Part shown: positions 1 to 6,405 of the stretch, in pieces | Layout: every line of letters starts with the position of its first letter | Numbering within the stretch: position 1 is the first letter of the stretch | The notes under the pieces: model-generated | The model's database searches: none | What the model was told of the DNA's origin: nothing | What the model saw: only the letters and a program-made list of their open reading frames with translations | Program-made: the position numbers and the translations under genes | Assembly (NCBI GenBank): GCA_044370695.1 | Contig: JBILVB010000081.1 | Span: 1 to 17,465 of the forward strand | Reading direction: 5' to 3' | DNA length: 17,465 nucleotides | Origin: JBEIFW01 sp044370695 | GTDB taxonomy: Bacteria; Actinomycetota; Acidimicrobiia; Acidimicrobiales; Ilumatobacteraceae

Positions 1-114
1 GACGACGCCACGGTCGCCGAAGTCGCTGTAGACCTCCCAGTGCGGCGACACGGGCCCGAGGTACACGACCCGGGCATGGGCACGAGGTGCATCAGGGGCG
101 GAGACGTTCGACAT
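1..114 (-). CDS. Unknown protein, N-terminal 38 residues only (runs off the left edge)
   Basis: An open frame on the minus strand begins with ATG at 114-112 and continues without a stop to base 1, giving 38 residues. A GGAGG sits four bases upstream of the ATG (around 118-122 on the minus strand), which supports this start. The visible part reads MSNVSAPDAPRAHARVVYLG, then PVSPHWEVYSDFGDRGVV: a short polar leader, then a hydrophobic beta-strand-like stretch and an aromatic segment (PHWEVYSDFGD). I do not recognise the family and assign no function. It is divergent from the aminophosphonate oxidase gene, with about 140 bases between the two starts. Confidence 0.6.
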   Translation of the reverse strand, partial: MSNVSAPDAPRAHARVVYLGPVSPHWEVYSDFGDRGVV

Positions 115-254
115 GGGACCTCCAGTCTATCGGCCACGGTCCGGCCGCACGCGTTGCGAGACGTCACCGAGAACTCATCCGGGGTTCGCCGAGCGTTCGC
201 CCGGCACACCGCCCGTTCGTCTGCGGGATCCCCGCCGGGGACACAATCACGGGC

Positions 255-1370
255 GTGGAACGAATCGTGGTCGTCGGAGCCGGCATCCTCGGCACGATGC
301 ATGCCTGGCAGGCCGTGGCGGCGGGGATCGAGGTCGTTCACCTCGAACTCGACGCCGCTCCCCGCCGGGCGAGCGTGCGGAACTTCGGGCTGGTCTGGGT
401 GAGCGGACGGGCCCCGGGCCCGGAGCTCGCCGCCGCCCGGCGCGCGCGTGCGCTGTGGGCCGAACTCGCCGCAGCCGTGCCTGCCACCGGGTTCCGGCCC
501 AACGGTTCGCTGACCGTCGCCGTGAGCGACGACGAACTCGCCGTGCTGGCCGGGGCGATGGCGTTGCCCGACGCAGAGGAGCGAGGGTTCGAGCTGCTCG
601 ACCCGAACGCCGTCCGGCACCGCCACCCAGCGATCGGCGGGAAGGTGGCGGGCGCTCTGCACTGCAGGCTGGACGCAACGGTCGAACCCGAGCTCGTGCT
701 CGGCGCCTTGCGCGCCGCCCTGGCCACGAGCGGCCGGTACCGGTTCGAGCCGGGTCGGCGAGTCGTGGCCCTGTCCGGCGGGTCGGCGCGCGACGACCGC
801 GGCCGGAGCGAGACGGGCGACGCCGTCGTCGTGTGCCCCGGGGCCGAGCACGAGGGCCTTGCGGCCGAAGCGCTCGCCGGCGCCCCGCTGCGACGCTGCC
901 GGCTGCAGATGATGGACACCGAAGCCGACCCGATCACCTGGACCACCTCGCTTGCCGACATCGACTCGTTGCGCTACTACCCGGCCTTCGCCGGCCTGGC
1001 GCTCGATCGCCTCCCTCCACAATCGGCGCTGGCCGCCGAGCACCGCATGCAATTGCTCGCCGTCCAGCGGCTCGACGGTCGGATCACCCTGGGAGACACG
1101 CACGCCTACGACGAACCCTTCGATGTCGGCGTGGTCGAGGGGCCGTACGACCACCTGCGTCAGCAGGCCGAGAAGATCCTGGGACGGCCGTTACCGCCGA
1201 CGAGACGCCGATGGTCGGGCGTCTACTCGCAGCCGACCGACGGTTCGGTCTGCGTCCGCGTCTCGCCCGAACCCGGGGCCTGGGTGGTCACCGGGCCCGG
1301 GGGTCGCGGCATGACGCTGTCCCCCGCGATCGCCGAGGAGACCCTTGCACTCGTCGGAGCCACCACGTGA
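255..1370 (+). CDS. FAD-dependent oxidoreductase of the aminophosphonate-associated (TIGR03364-like) family
   Basis: 371 residues with GTG start at 255, chosen because the dinucleotide-binding fold begins at residue 3; the frame is open further upstream but that part looks non-coding. The N-terminus is a beta-alpha-beta FAD site: IVVVGAGILG (G8, G10, G13) and an acidic end of strand 2 (HLELD, E31). The C-terminal region (SGVYSQPTDG, then VVTGPGGRGMTLSPAIAEE) is typical of D-amino-acid-oxidase-fold enzymes (Pfam DAO). The family is known to sit beside phosphonatase-like HAD hydrolases, and its proposed role is oxidative deamination of an aminophosphonate to a phosphono-aldehyde. Here the next gene is exactly that hydrolase and overlaps by 4 bases (GTGA). 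The exact substrate (2-aminoethylphosphonate, an N-methyl or a hydroxy derivative) cannot be read from sequence. A CACAAT seven bases before the GTG could be a -10 for a leaderless message, but this is weak. Glycine oxidase-like activity is the main alternative. Confidence 0.85.
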   Translation: MERIVVVGAGILGTMHAWQAVAAGIEVVHLELDAAPRRASVRNFGLVWVSGRAPGPELAAARRARALWAELAAAVPATGFRPNGSLTVAVSDDELAVLAGAMALPDAEERGFELLDPNAVRHRHPAIGGKVAGALHCRLDATVEPELVLGALRAALATSGRYRFEPGRRVVALSGGSARDDRGRSETGDAVVVCPGAEHEGLAAEALAGAPLRRCRLQMMDTEADPITWTTSLADIDSLRYYPAFAGLALDRLPPQSALAAEHRMQLLAVQRLDGRITLGDTHAYDEPFDVGVVEGPYDHLRQQAEKILGRPLPPTRRRWSGVYSQPTDGSVCVRVSPEPGAWVVTGPGGRGMTLSPAIAEETLALVGATT

Positions 1371-2059
1371 CCGCCCCCGTCGAACTCGCGTGCCTGGACC
1401 TCGCCGGCACCACGGTCCGTGACGACGGCGCCGTCGAAGCCGCCTTCGTGGCGGCGGCACGTGCGATCGAGCCCGAGCACGGGACGCTCGACCTCGACGC
1501 AGCCCTCACCGTGGTGCGCACGACGATGGGCCAGTCGAAGATCGAGGTGTTCCGGCAACTCTACGGTTCGGACGCCGCCGCTCGCGCGGCGAACGTTGCC
1601 TTCGAGTCCGCCTACGCCGGCGTGGTTGCCGAGGGTGCCGTGGTGGCGATCGACGGCGCTGCCGAAGCGGTCGAGGCCCTGCGCGGCATCGGCGTGCGCA
1701 TCTGCTTCACCACCGGCTTCTCCGCCGCCACCCGGGACCTGCTCCTTGCGTCGCTCGGCTGGTCCGACCTCGCCGATCTCGCACTGTCGCCGTCGGACAC
1801 GCCGCTCGGAAGGGGACGGCCGTTCCCCGACATGGTCCTGACCGCAGTCCTGCGGCTCGGCGCCACCGACGTGCGGAACGTAGCGGTCGTCGGCGACACC
1901 ACGAGCGACCTGCTCGCCGGTTCGCGGGCGGGCGCCGGCCTCGTCGTCGGCGTGCTCACCGGTGCACACGACAGCGCCCGCTTGGCCACCGCGCCCCACA
2001 CCCACCTCCTGGCGTCGGTCCGTCAACTCCCGGCGCTCGTCGGTAGCCATCGCCGCTGA
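1367..2059 (+). CDS. Phosphonatase-like HAD hydrolase (TIGR03351-like, PhnX relative)
   Basis: 230 residues, GTG start at 1367 overlapping the oxidoreductase stop, so the two are probably translationally coupled. The residues that set phosphonatases apart from ordinary HAD enzymes are present: motif I is DLAGTT (D11 nucleophile, Ala13 in place of the usual second Asp); the cap has MGQSKIE with K58 at the position of the Schiff-base lysine of PhnX; motif II is FTTGFS; the usual C-terminal Lys is replaced by Arg in GRPFPD (R151); motif IV is VGDTTSDLLAG (D177, D181). Known family chemistry is C-P bond cleavage of phosphonoacetaldehyde or a close relative, yielding phosphate and an aldehyde. The TIGR03351 clade is described as not occurring with the transaminase PhnW but with FAD oxidases, as seen here. 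No phosphonate transporter genes are visible in the window. Cytosolic; no signal peptide. Confidence 0.88.
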   Translation: MTAPVELACLDLAGTTVRDDGAVEAAFVAAARAIEPEHGTLDLDAALTVVRTTMGQSKIEVFRQLYGSDAAARAANVAFESAYAGVVAEGAVVAIDGAAEAVEALRGIGVRICFTTGFSAATRDLLLASLGWSDLADLALSPSDTPLGRGRPFPDMVLTAVLRLGATDVRNVAVVGDTTSDLLAGSRAGAGLVVGVLTGAHDSARLATAPHTHLLASVRQLPALVGSHRR

Positions 2060-2093
2060 CGCGCGACTTCGTCACACCGCCAGCGGTCGTTCA

Positions 2094-2111
2094 CCTCGGA
2101 TACACCCGAGG
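2094..2111. other. Small inverted repeat after the phosphonate gene pair
   Basis: CCTCGG and CCGAGG form 6-bp arms around a 6-base spacer, 34 bases after the hydrolase stop and 28 bases before the next ATG. It could be a weak terminator for the oxidase-hydrolase pair or an operator for the next gene. The stem is short and no T-run follows, so the role is uncertain. Confidence 0.3.
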
Positions 2112-2138
2112 GTAACCCGGTCCTGGGAGCCTCGACTC

Positions 2139-2600
2139 ATGGTTCGGGCACCCATCTTCCGCACGGCGGTCGTACTGGTTGCGGGCGAGGACCTCGAGCA
2201 GGCCGTCGATGCGCTGCGCGCCCGGCTCGCCGACGAGTTCGCCGATCCGATCGACGTCGTCGTGGTCGAACCCGCCGGCGCGTGGTTCGGACTGGCGTAC
2301 GGGTGCGGGGAGATCGACGGTCCGACGCTGGTCGATCTCCGGCTGGCCGAGGAGTTCGAGCTGCAGCGAAACGCCCGTGCCGAGTCACAGATCCGGGACG
2401 TCCTCGACGAGCTTGCACCCGGCTCGCGGGTCGGCACGCTCTGGGCCACGGCGGGTGCCGCACTCCGCCAGATCGCGCGGCGACCCTACGAGCGGGTCTG
2501 GGTGATCGGCGACCACCGCTGGCCCCGACGGATGGTCCGCCGGGGCCGGGTCGAACGCATCACCCTGCCGGTACGCCCCGGGATCCCAGCGTCGCAATGA
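2139..2600 (+). CDS. Unknown small alpha/beta protein
   Basis: 153 residues, starting at ATG 2139 with GGGAG nine bases upstream; the frame is open further upstream but lies inside the preceding hydrolase gene. I do not recognise a family with confidence. The sequence alternates hydrophobic strands (TAVVLVAG near residue 8, DVVVVEPAGAWFGLAYG near 38-54, VWVIGDHRWPRRMVRRG near 125-141) with amphipathic helices rich in Glu and Arg (DLRLAEEFELQRNARAESQIRDVLDEL). The strand-helix order and the ending ITLPVRPG loosely recall a universal-stress-protein fold, but the nucleotide-binding motif is not clear, so this is only a suggestion. There is no membrane segment or signal peptide. The last 41 bases overlap the 3' end of htrA on the opposite strand. 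Confidence 0.65.
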   Translation: MVRAPIFRTAVVLVAGEDLEQAVDALRARLADEFADPIDVVVVEPAGAWFGLAYGCGEIDGPTLVDLRLAEEFELQRNARAESQIRDVLDELAPGSRVGTLWATAGAALRQIARRPYERVWVIGDHRWPRRMVRRGRVERITLPVRPGIPASQ

Positions 2601-3798
2601 CCGATCGGCGTTCACCCTGACGGTCGATGTCGACGGTGACTCTGCCGCCCGCAGAACGATTCCGCAGCCGCTCACCGAGGTCCGCCGGGGTGTCCACCGA
2701 CCGACCGTCCAGAGCGACGATCACGTCGCCGACCCGCAGGTCGGCCTCTGCGGCACCGGATCCGGGCTGCACCCGGAGCACGACGAGTCCCGCTGAGGCT
2801 CCGGTTCGGAGTTCGTCCCGGGCTTCCCGGGGGAGCTCGCTCACGGCTCGGGTCGTCACCCCGAGGAAGCCCCGTACCTCGAGTTCGCCTCGACCGGCGA
2901 GCAGCTGATCGACGACGGGCCGGACCGCGTCGATCTCGATGGCGAACCCGAGGTTCTGCGCGTTGGGGATTCCGGCGGTGTTGATGCCGATCACCCGCCC
3001 CGCCGCATCGACGAGCGGACCGCCGGAGTTGCCCCGGTTGATCGCAGCATCGATCTGCAGCAGGTCGTCGAGCACGATCCCGTCGGCCTCGAGCGAGCGG
3101 CCCTTCGCCGACACGATGCCCCGGGTCACCGTCGGCGCATCGCCGAGACCGAGTGCGTTCCCGATCGCGACGACGTCGTCGCCGACGGTCACGGAAGCGG
3201 AGGACCCGAGTGTCGCCGGCACCAGACCGCTCGCATCACGAACCCGCACCAAGGCGATGTCGACCGATGGCGAGCTGCCGACGAGATCGGCCGGACGCGC
3301 CGGCCCGCCCGCAACTGCGACCCGGATGGCATCAGCGCCCGCCACGACGTGCGCGTTGGTGAGAACGAGGCCGTCGGTGTCGAGCACGACACCGGACCCT
3401 GCGCCCGAGCCGAAGACGCGGTCGGCACCGGCGCGACCGGTCTCGATGGTGACCACCGACGGTCCCACGGTGCGCAACACCGCCCGGACGTCGATGCCGG
3501 CGGTCGGCGAGGAGCCGCTCGGCTCCCGAAGGAACAGTGCGGTGGTGACCGATGCCGCAGGAACGGCCACCAGGGCGGCAACCAGGGCGGACAGCACTGC
3601 CGTCCGTCGACCGCCTCCCCGCCGCGCGTGACACCTGTCACGATCGGGTGGAACGAGCGGCCCTGGACCGCTCACCGGAGCGCCGTCCAGGGTGCTGTCG
3701 GATGCATTCGACCAGTTCACCGATGGCGGAATACGGGGCGGAGCGAGGTCCGCCGCCGGTGAGGATCCCGTCTGCGGGGGGAGCAGGGGGGTCGACAT
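2560..3798 (-). CDS. htrA: HtrA/DegP-type membrane-anchored serine protease with PDZ domain
   Basis: 412 residues. Order of parts: a Pro-rich cytoplasmic N-terminus (1-60), one transmembrane helix (about 66-90), a trypsin-like protease domain with the full catalytic triad H150 (TNAHVV), D180 (VDIALVRV) and S258 (GNSGGPL), then one PDZ domain (about 308-400, FLGVTTRAV through VIVALDGRSV). This is the usual layout of actinobacterial HtrA proteases, which act outside the membrane on misfolded proteins. The start ATG (3798) is backed by GGAGGAAGG at 3812-3804, five bases away. The gene lies just beyond rseA on the same strand, with whiB between them; in Mycobacterium tuberculosis htrA directly follows sigE-rseA. 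An ECF-like promoter candidate (CGAACT, 16 bases, CGTT) lies upstream, so SigE control is likely. The 3' end overlaps the convergent small gene. Confidence 0.93.
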   Translation of the reverse strand: MSTPLLPPQTGSSPAADLAPPRIPPSVNWSNASDSTLDGAPVSGPGPLVPPDRDRCHARRGGGRRTAVLSALVAALVAVPAASVTTALFLREPSGSSPTAGIDVRAVLRTVGPSVVTIETGRAGADRVFGSGAGSGVVLDTDGLVLTNAHVVAGADAIRVAVAGGPARPADLVGSSPSVDIALVRVRDASGLVPATLGSSASVTVGDDVVAIGNALGLGDAPTVTRGIVSAKGRSLEADGIVLDDLLQIDAAINRGNSGGPLVDAAGRVIGINTAGIPNAQNLGFAIEIDAVRPVVDQLLAGRGELEVRGFLGVTTRAVSELPREARDELRTGASAGLVVLRVQPGSGAAEADLRVGDVIVALDGRSVDTPADLGERLRNRSAGGRVTVDIDRQGERRSVIATLGSRGVPAG

Positions 3799-3832
3799 GT
3801 TCGCCTTCCTCCGAGGAAATTTCTGGATTTCG

Positions 3833-3865
3833 GGAACTCAACGTCTCAACTCTTCGTCGAGTTCG
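3833..3865. promoter_or_regulatory. Symmetric divergent ECF-type promoter candidate between htrA and whiB
   Basis: On the minus strand CGAACT (3865-3860), a 16-base spacer and CGTT (3843-3840) face htrA; on the plus strand GGAACT (3833-3838), a 16-base spacer and CGTC (3855-3858) face whiB. The two readings interlock because the site is an inverted repeat: GAACTCAACG at 3834-3843 and CGTCGAGTTC at 3855-3864 match at 9 of 10 positions around an 11-base centre. GGAAC with GTT at this kind of spacing is the known consensus for SigE-class ECF factors of actinobacteria, and a sigE gene lies 1.3 kb away. The alternative is an operator for a dimeric repressor. The predicted htrA start point would leave a leader of about 35 bases containing the strong ribosome site; for whiB the leader would be about 80 bases. 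Confidence 0.5.
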
Positions 3866-3943
3866 CCGATAACCGTTTGCAACGGGTTGTGGAGACCCGG
3901 TTCGGGCAGCTTCCGCTGACAGACGGAGCCCAGGGAGACAGCG

Positions 3944-4195
3944 ATGTTCGACGACAGCGAAACCGCATGGATGAACGACGGCAACTGCCGTCAGTATCCG
4001 CCTGCGACCTTCTTTCCCTCCGACGGGGTGGGCGTCGACCGCGCCCGCAAGATCTGTGCCACGTGCGCGGTCAAGGACCAGTGCCTCTCCTACGCACTGG
4101 AGAACCGGATCGACCACGGCGTGTGGGGCGGCACCTCCGAGCGGGAACGCCGGCGCATCCTGAAGCGCCAGCGACTTGCGGTTTCCGCCGCCTGA
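3944..4195 (+). CDS. WhiB-family iron-sulfur transcriptional regulator
   Basis: 83 residues with AGGGAG upstream of the ATG. The four iron-sulfur ligands are C15, C38, C41 and C47 (CxxC spacing between the middle two), followed by the G(V/I)WGG turn (GVWGG) and a basic tail SERERRRILKRQR that contacts DNA. The length and all Wbl hallmarks are intact. These proteins bind a 4Fe-4S cluster that responds to redox or NO, and they usually work with the primary sigma factor. The run ALENRIDHGVWGG resembles the WblA/WhiB4 side of the family more than WhiB2, but I do not assign a subclass. Its position between rseA and htrA and read opposite to both is unusual and suggests a shared stress promoter with htrA. 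It ends in a strong bidirectional terminator. Confidence 0.93.
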   Translation: MFDDSETAWMNDGNCRQYPPATFFPSDGVGVDRARKICATCAVKDQCLSYALENRIDHGVWGGTSERERRRILKRQRLAVSAA

Positions 4196-4213
4196 GCCAC
4201 GACGACACGACGA

Positions 4214-4251
4214 CGACGACGCCCCGGGGTGCGAGCCCCGGGGCGTCGTCG
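4214..4251. terminator. Perfect 16-bp hairpin, bidirectional terminator for whiB and rseA
   Basis: The arms 4214-4229 and 4236-4251 are exact reverse complements (16 of 16, mostly G/C, starting CGACGACGCCCC) around a 6-base loop TGCGAG. It lies 18 bases after the whiB stop and 26 bases after the rseA stop on the other strand. There is no T-run, which is common for actinobacterial terminators. Its placement between two convergent genes fits termination in both directions. Confidence 0.85.
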
Positions 4252-4277
4252 CGCCAGAACGGCGTCCGATCGGATGC

Positions 4278-5090
4278 TCAGGCGGCGAGGCCGAAGGTCT
4301 CGAGCAGCGCTCGACCCGCTCCGACCAGCTGGTCGACGATCCCGAGGTCGTCGCGGCGCTCGAGTATCGGTTCCATGGCGGCGTCCGCCGTCGCATCCCT
4401 CGGGTCGTCGCCCACCAGCACGACCACCGAACCGGGCTTCTGCAGGAACACGACCTCCTGCTCGTCGATCGTGACAGCCCACCCCGACACGCCGTTGACC
4501 GCCACGGCCCGCTTCGTCGCCGGCAGCGCTTCTTCTCGCAAACGACCGGGGCGAGCGAAGACCGACAGGGTTCTGCCCTCGGCATCCTCGTAGAGGTACT
4601 GCGGCCAGCCGTCGACCGTCATGGCCCGGACCAGGACGTAGTCGCCCGACAAGCTCCGGGGGGCCGCCACCGGCACGGGAGCCGTCGCAGCGGATCCGAC
4701 CGTTGCGAGCGTCGTGTGTTGACCCAACAAGCTGCGCAGATCCGGGGTGATCGAGGTGCCGTCCCGCACCCCGAGCACGCCGAGCACGCCGATCCACAGC
4801 GCACCGGCGGCAACCAGGTTGACGGCGGCAGCACGGGCCCGCCGGTGTACGCGACCGCGCGGCGCAGGACCAGCGGCGAGCACACGTTCGTAGAAGCCCT
4901 CTGGCGGCTCGACGTTCGGCAGCGACCGGACGAGCGCCCGGATCTCGAGCGCGTCGGACACTTCGGCCCGGCACGCTCGACACCCCGTCAAGTGCGCCGC
5001 GACGGCCATGCGTTCGGCGACGCCGAGCTCACCGTCGCCGTACGCAGCCAGCAGGTCCTGCGGATGCTCCCCACCCCAGGACGAGGTCAC
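4278..5090 (-). CDS. rseA: Zinc-binding anti-sigma factor (RseA-type) partner of SigE
   Basis: 270 residues. The GTG start at 5090 overlaps the sigE stop by 4 bases (GTGA), so the two proteins are probably made in fixed ratio. The N-terminal 40 residues hold the zinc-binding anti-sigma motif HxxxCxxC (H33, C37, C40), used to cage a sigma factor in the cytoplasm. A membrane helix follows (about 88-108), then an extracytoplasmic region of about 160 residues with beta-rich segments (GDYVLVRAMTVDGWPQYLY, VSGWAVTIDEQEVVFL), which resembles the MucB/RseB-like lipid-sensing fold often fused or partnered to RseA. That last point is inference. Mycobacterial RseA is soluble-to-peripheral and shorter, so a transmembrane version with a large outer domain suggests direct sensing of an envelope signal. 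Transcription ends at the 16-bp hairpin. Confidence 0.88.
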   Translation of the reverse strand: MTSSWGGEHPQDLLAAYGDGELGVAERMAVAAHLTGCRACRAEVSDALEIRALVRSLPNVEPPEGFYERVLAAGPAPRGRVHRRARAAAVNLVAAGALWIGVLGVLGVRDGTSITPDLRSLLGQHTTLATVGSAATAPVPVAAPRSLSGDYVLVRAMTVDGWPQYLYEDAEGRTLSVFARPGRLREEALPATKRAVAVNGVSGWAVTIDEQEVVFLQKPGSVVVLVGDDPRDATADAAMEPILERRDDLGIVDQLVGAGRALLETFGLAA

Positions 5091-5635
5091 GGTCCGACCT
5101 CCGTGCGCATCGGTCCGAGCAACTGGCGCAGCTGCCCTCGGGCCCGATGAAGGCGACTGCGCACCGTCCCGACCGGCACCCCGGTGGCCGTCGCGATCTC
5201 GGCGTAATCCAGGCCGACGACGTCGCACAACACGAGCGCCGTCCGGAAGTCGATGGGCAACGACCGGATCGCCGCTTGGACGTGATCGGGCAACCGCGAG
5301 CGCTGCAACGCTTCGTCGGGGTCGTCGTCGACTCCGAACACCCGGTCGGGCAGTTCGGGTACCACCTCGAAGGGCCGACGCTTGCGCTTGCGCACGTCGT
5401 CGAGGAATGCATTCGTCGTGATCCGGCTCAACCAACCCTCCAACGACCCCGGCTGGTAGGTGGCCAGACCCCGGCGAACCCGGATCAGCACCTCCTGCAC
5501 GAGGTCTTGCGCGTCTTCGTGGTTGCCCGTCAGCCGGTACGCAATCGTGTAGAGGAACCGACCGTGATCCCGGGCGATGTCCTCCCACGACGGCGAACGG
5601 GGCGCCGCCCCCTCCGGTGGTGACAGGTCGGTCAT
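5087..5635 (-). CDS. sigE: ECF sigma factor, SigE type
   Basis: 182 residues with region 2 at about 28-85 (YRLTGNHEDAQDLVQEVLIR, then GSLEGWLSRITTNAFLDDVR) and region 4 at about 118-172 (LPIDFRTALVLCDVVGLDY with helix-turn-helix GVPVGTVRSRLHRARGQ). The phrase YQPGS(L/F)EGWLxRITTNxFLDxVR is characteristic of mycobacterial SigE, the envelope-stress sigma factor. The neighbours agree: an overlapping anti-sigma gene, htrA and a tat gene. ATG 5635 has no clear ribosome site, only GAG directly before it. A promoter candidate of the SigE type (GGAACC, 16 bases, CGTT) lies immediately upstream, suggesting autoregulation. It is so close that a transcript from it would start at or just inside the reading frame, so either the real start is downstream or another promoter is used too. 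Confidence 0.9.
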   Translation of the reverse strand: MTDLSPPEGAAPRSPSWEDIARDHGRFLYTIAYRLTGNHEDAQDLVQEVLIRVRRGLATYQPGSLEGWLSRITTNAFLDDVRKRKRRPFEVVPELPDRVFGVDDDPDEALQRSRLPDHVQAAIRSLPIDFRTALVLCDVVGLDYAEIATATGVPVGTVRSRLHRARGQLRQLLGPMRTEVGP

Positions 5636-5638
5636 CTC

Positions 5639-5675
5639 AACGACTCAGCTCGCGGTCCGGTTCCCGCCCGGTTCC
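5639..5675 (-). promoter_or_regulatory. Candidate SigE-type autoregulatory promoter with duplicated GGAACC
   Basis: On the minus strand GGAACC at 5664-5659 is followed by exactly 16 bases and CGTT at 5642-5639. A second GGAACC at 5675-5670 lies 11 bases upstream of the first. The -35/-10 words and spacing match the site found before htrA and the one before whiB. The -10 word ends only three bases before the sigE ATG, which is tighter than a usual promoter-to-start distance; this is the main reason for limited confidence. Confidence 0.4.
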
Positions 5676-5720
5676 CGCAGCCGGGACGGCGGGCGGGGTA
5701 CCGCGTGATGCGCCGGCTGG

Positions 5721-5900
5721 CTACTTCTTCGAACCCGCGTCGGACTCGTCGTCCGCAGCGCCCTCGGTGAGGCCCTTCTTGAATTCCTTCTGGGCCTGGC
5801 CGAGCGACCGCGCCAACTTCGGGATCTGAGTCCCACCGAAGACGAGCACGACCACGCCCAGCACGATCCACAGTTCCGGGCCGTTGAGGAACGCGAGCAT
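5721..5900 (-). CDS. tatA: TatA/E-type twin-arginine translocase subunit
   Basis: 59 residues, shorter than the usual 80-90 but with all core parts: a short outer N-terminus (MLAFLNGPE), one membrane helix (LWIVLGVVVLVFGG), the Phe-Gly hinge (FGG), and the amphipathic helix IPKLARSLGQAQKEFKKG, then an acidic tail. TatA multimers form the pore of the Tat export system for folded proteins. I chose the ATG at 5900-5898 because it directly precedes the membrane helix; the frame stays open upstream but overlaps whiB2. TatA and TatB are hard to tell apart at this length; the short amphipathic region favours TatA. It follows whiB2 by 40 bases and precedes sigE by 85, all on one strand. In mycobacteria tatB stands next to htrA in the sigE locus. 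Confidence 0.88.
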   Translation of the reverse strand: MLAFLNGPELWIVLGVVVLVFGGTQIPKLARSLGQAQKEFKKGLTEGAADDESDAGSKK

Positions 5901-5940
5901 GCGCGAAGGGTAGCGGAACGGAGCGAGTGACGTCGGTCGG

Positions 5941-6207
5941 TCAGGCCGAGGCGGTGCGACGTACGTTGAGTGCCCGCTGCCGGCGAATTCGACGGCGCTC
6001 ACGCTCGGACAGCCCGCCCCAGATGCCGAACTTCTCCCCGTTGGCAAGGGCGAACTCGAGGCACTCGGAGCGAACGGCACAGGCTCGGCACACCTCTTTC
6101 GCCTCCCGGGTGGACGCGCCGCGCTCAGGGAAGAACAGGTCGGGGTCGACCCCGAGGCAGTTCGCCTCGTCCTGCCACTGAGCTTCGTTCTGATCGTCGT
6201 AGCGCAT
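5941..6207 (-). CDS. whiB2: WhiB2/WhmD-type iron-sulfur regulator
   Basis: 88 residues. The ATG at 6207 has a strong GGAGGAGG at 6223-6216, eight bases upstream. Cysteines C17, C40, C43 and C49 form the cluster site, followed by GIWGGLSERERRRIRR. The segments CLGVDPDLFFPERGASTREAK and ECLEFALANGEKFGIWGG closely follow mycobacterial WhiB2/WhmD and Streptomyces WhiB, the regulators of septation and sporulation. WhiB2 works with WhiA to activate cell-division genes in those hosts. The subclass is by family resemblance only. About 250 bases of non-coding DNA separate it from the divergent export operon, including a comparatively AT-rich stretch (6280-6330) where its promoter probably lies. On the minus strand TTGCAG (6331-6326) and CAGAAT (6307-6302) with 18-base spacing is a possible but weak promoter. 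Confidence 0.92.
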   Translation of the reverse strand: MRYDDQNEAQWQDEANCLGVDPDLFFPERGASTREAKEVCRACAVRSECLEFALANGEKFGIWGGLSERERRRIRRQRALNVRRTASA

Positions 6208-6405
6208 CGCCGCCGCCTCCTCCGGAACCGCCTGCGGGCTGCCCGTCGGTGCAGAGAACGACCGAACACGTTCCCCACACCTCTGTAGTTACAACGATGT
6301 CATTCTGCGCATAGCACAGGAGTTTCTGCAAGGGGTGGATTCATCTTCTGCGCGATCACGACCACGATTCGCGCGTACCCCCCGGTGAATGCCCCGGACT
6401 CCACC

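Noticed and set aside
87..254. N-terminal extension of the FAD oxidoreductase to an upstream ATG
   Set aside because: The extension (MHQGRRRSTWDL onward) is Arg/His-rich and overlaps the leader of the divergent gene; the FAD fold starts right after GTG 255.
1367..2059. Classical PhnX phosphonoacetaldehyde hydrolase
   Set aside because: The catalytic signature is shared, but length (230 residues), FAD-oxidase pairing and absence of PhnW fit the TIGR03351-like sister clade better.
4201..4220. CGA/ACG triplet runs as a microsatellite
   Set aside because: They are the left flank and arm of the terminator hairpin and agree with the general base bias; no longer tandem array exists.
4176..5150. 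A 324-residue plus-strand frame across rseA
   Set aside because: Arg/His/Asp-rich with no fold; rseA on the other strand has the zinc motif, a membrane helix and overlap with sigE.
6284..6293. TGTAGTTACA as an operator for whiB2
   Set aside because: Only four bases pair on each side and the centre is not symmetric; too short to support a site.
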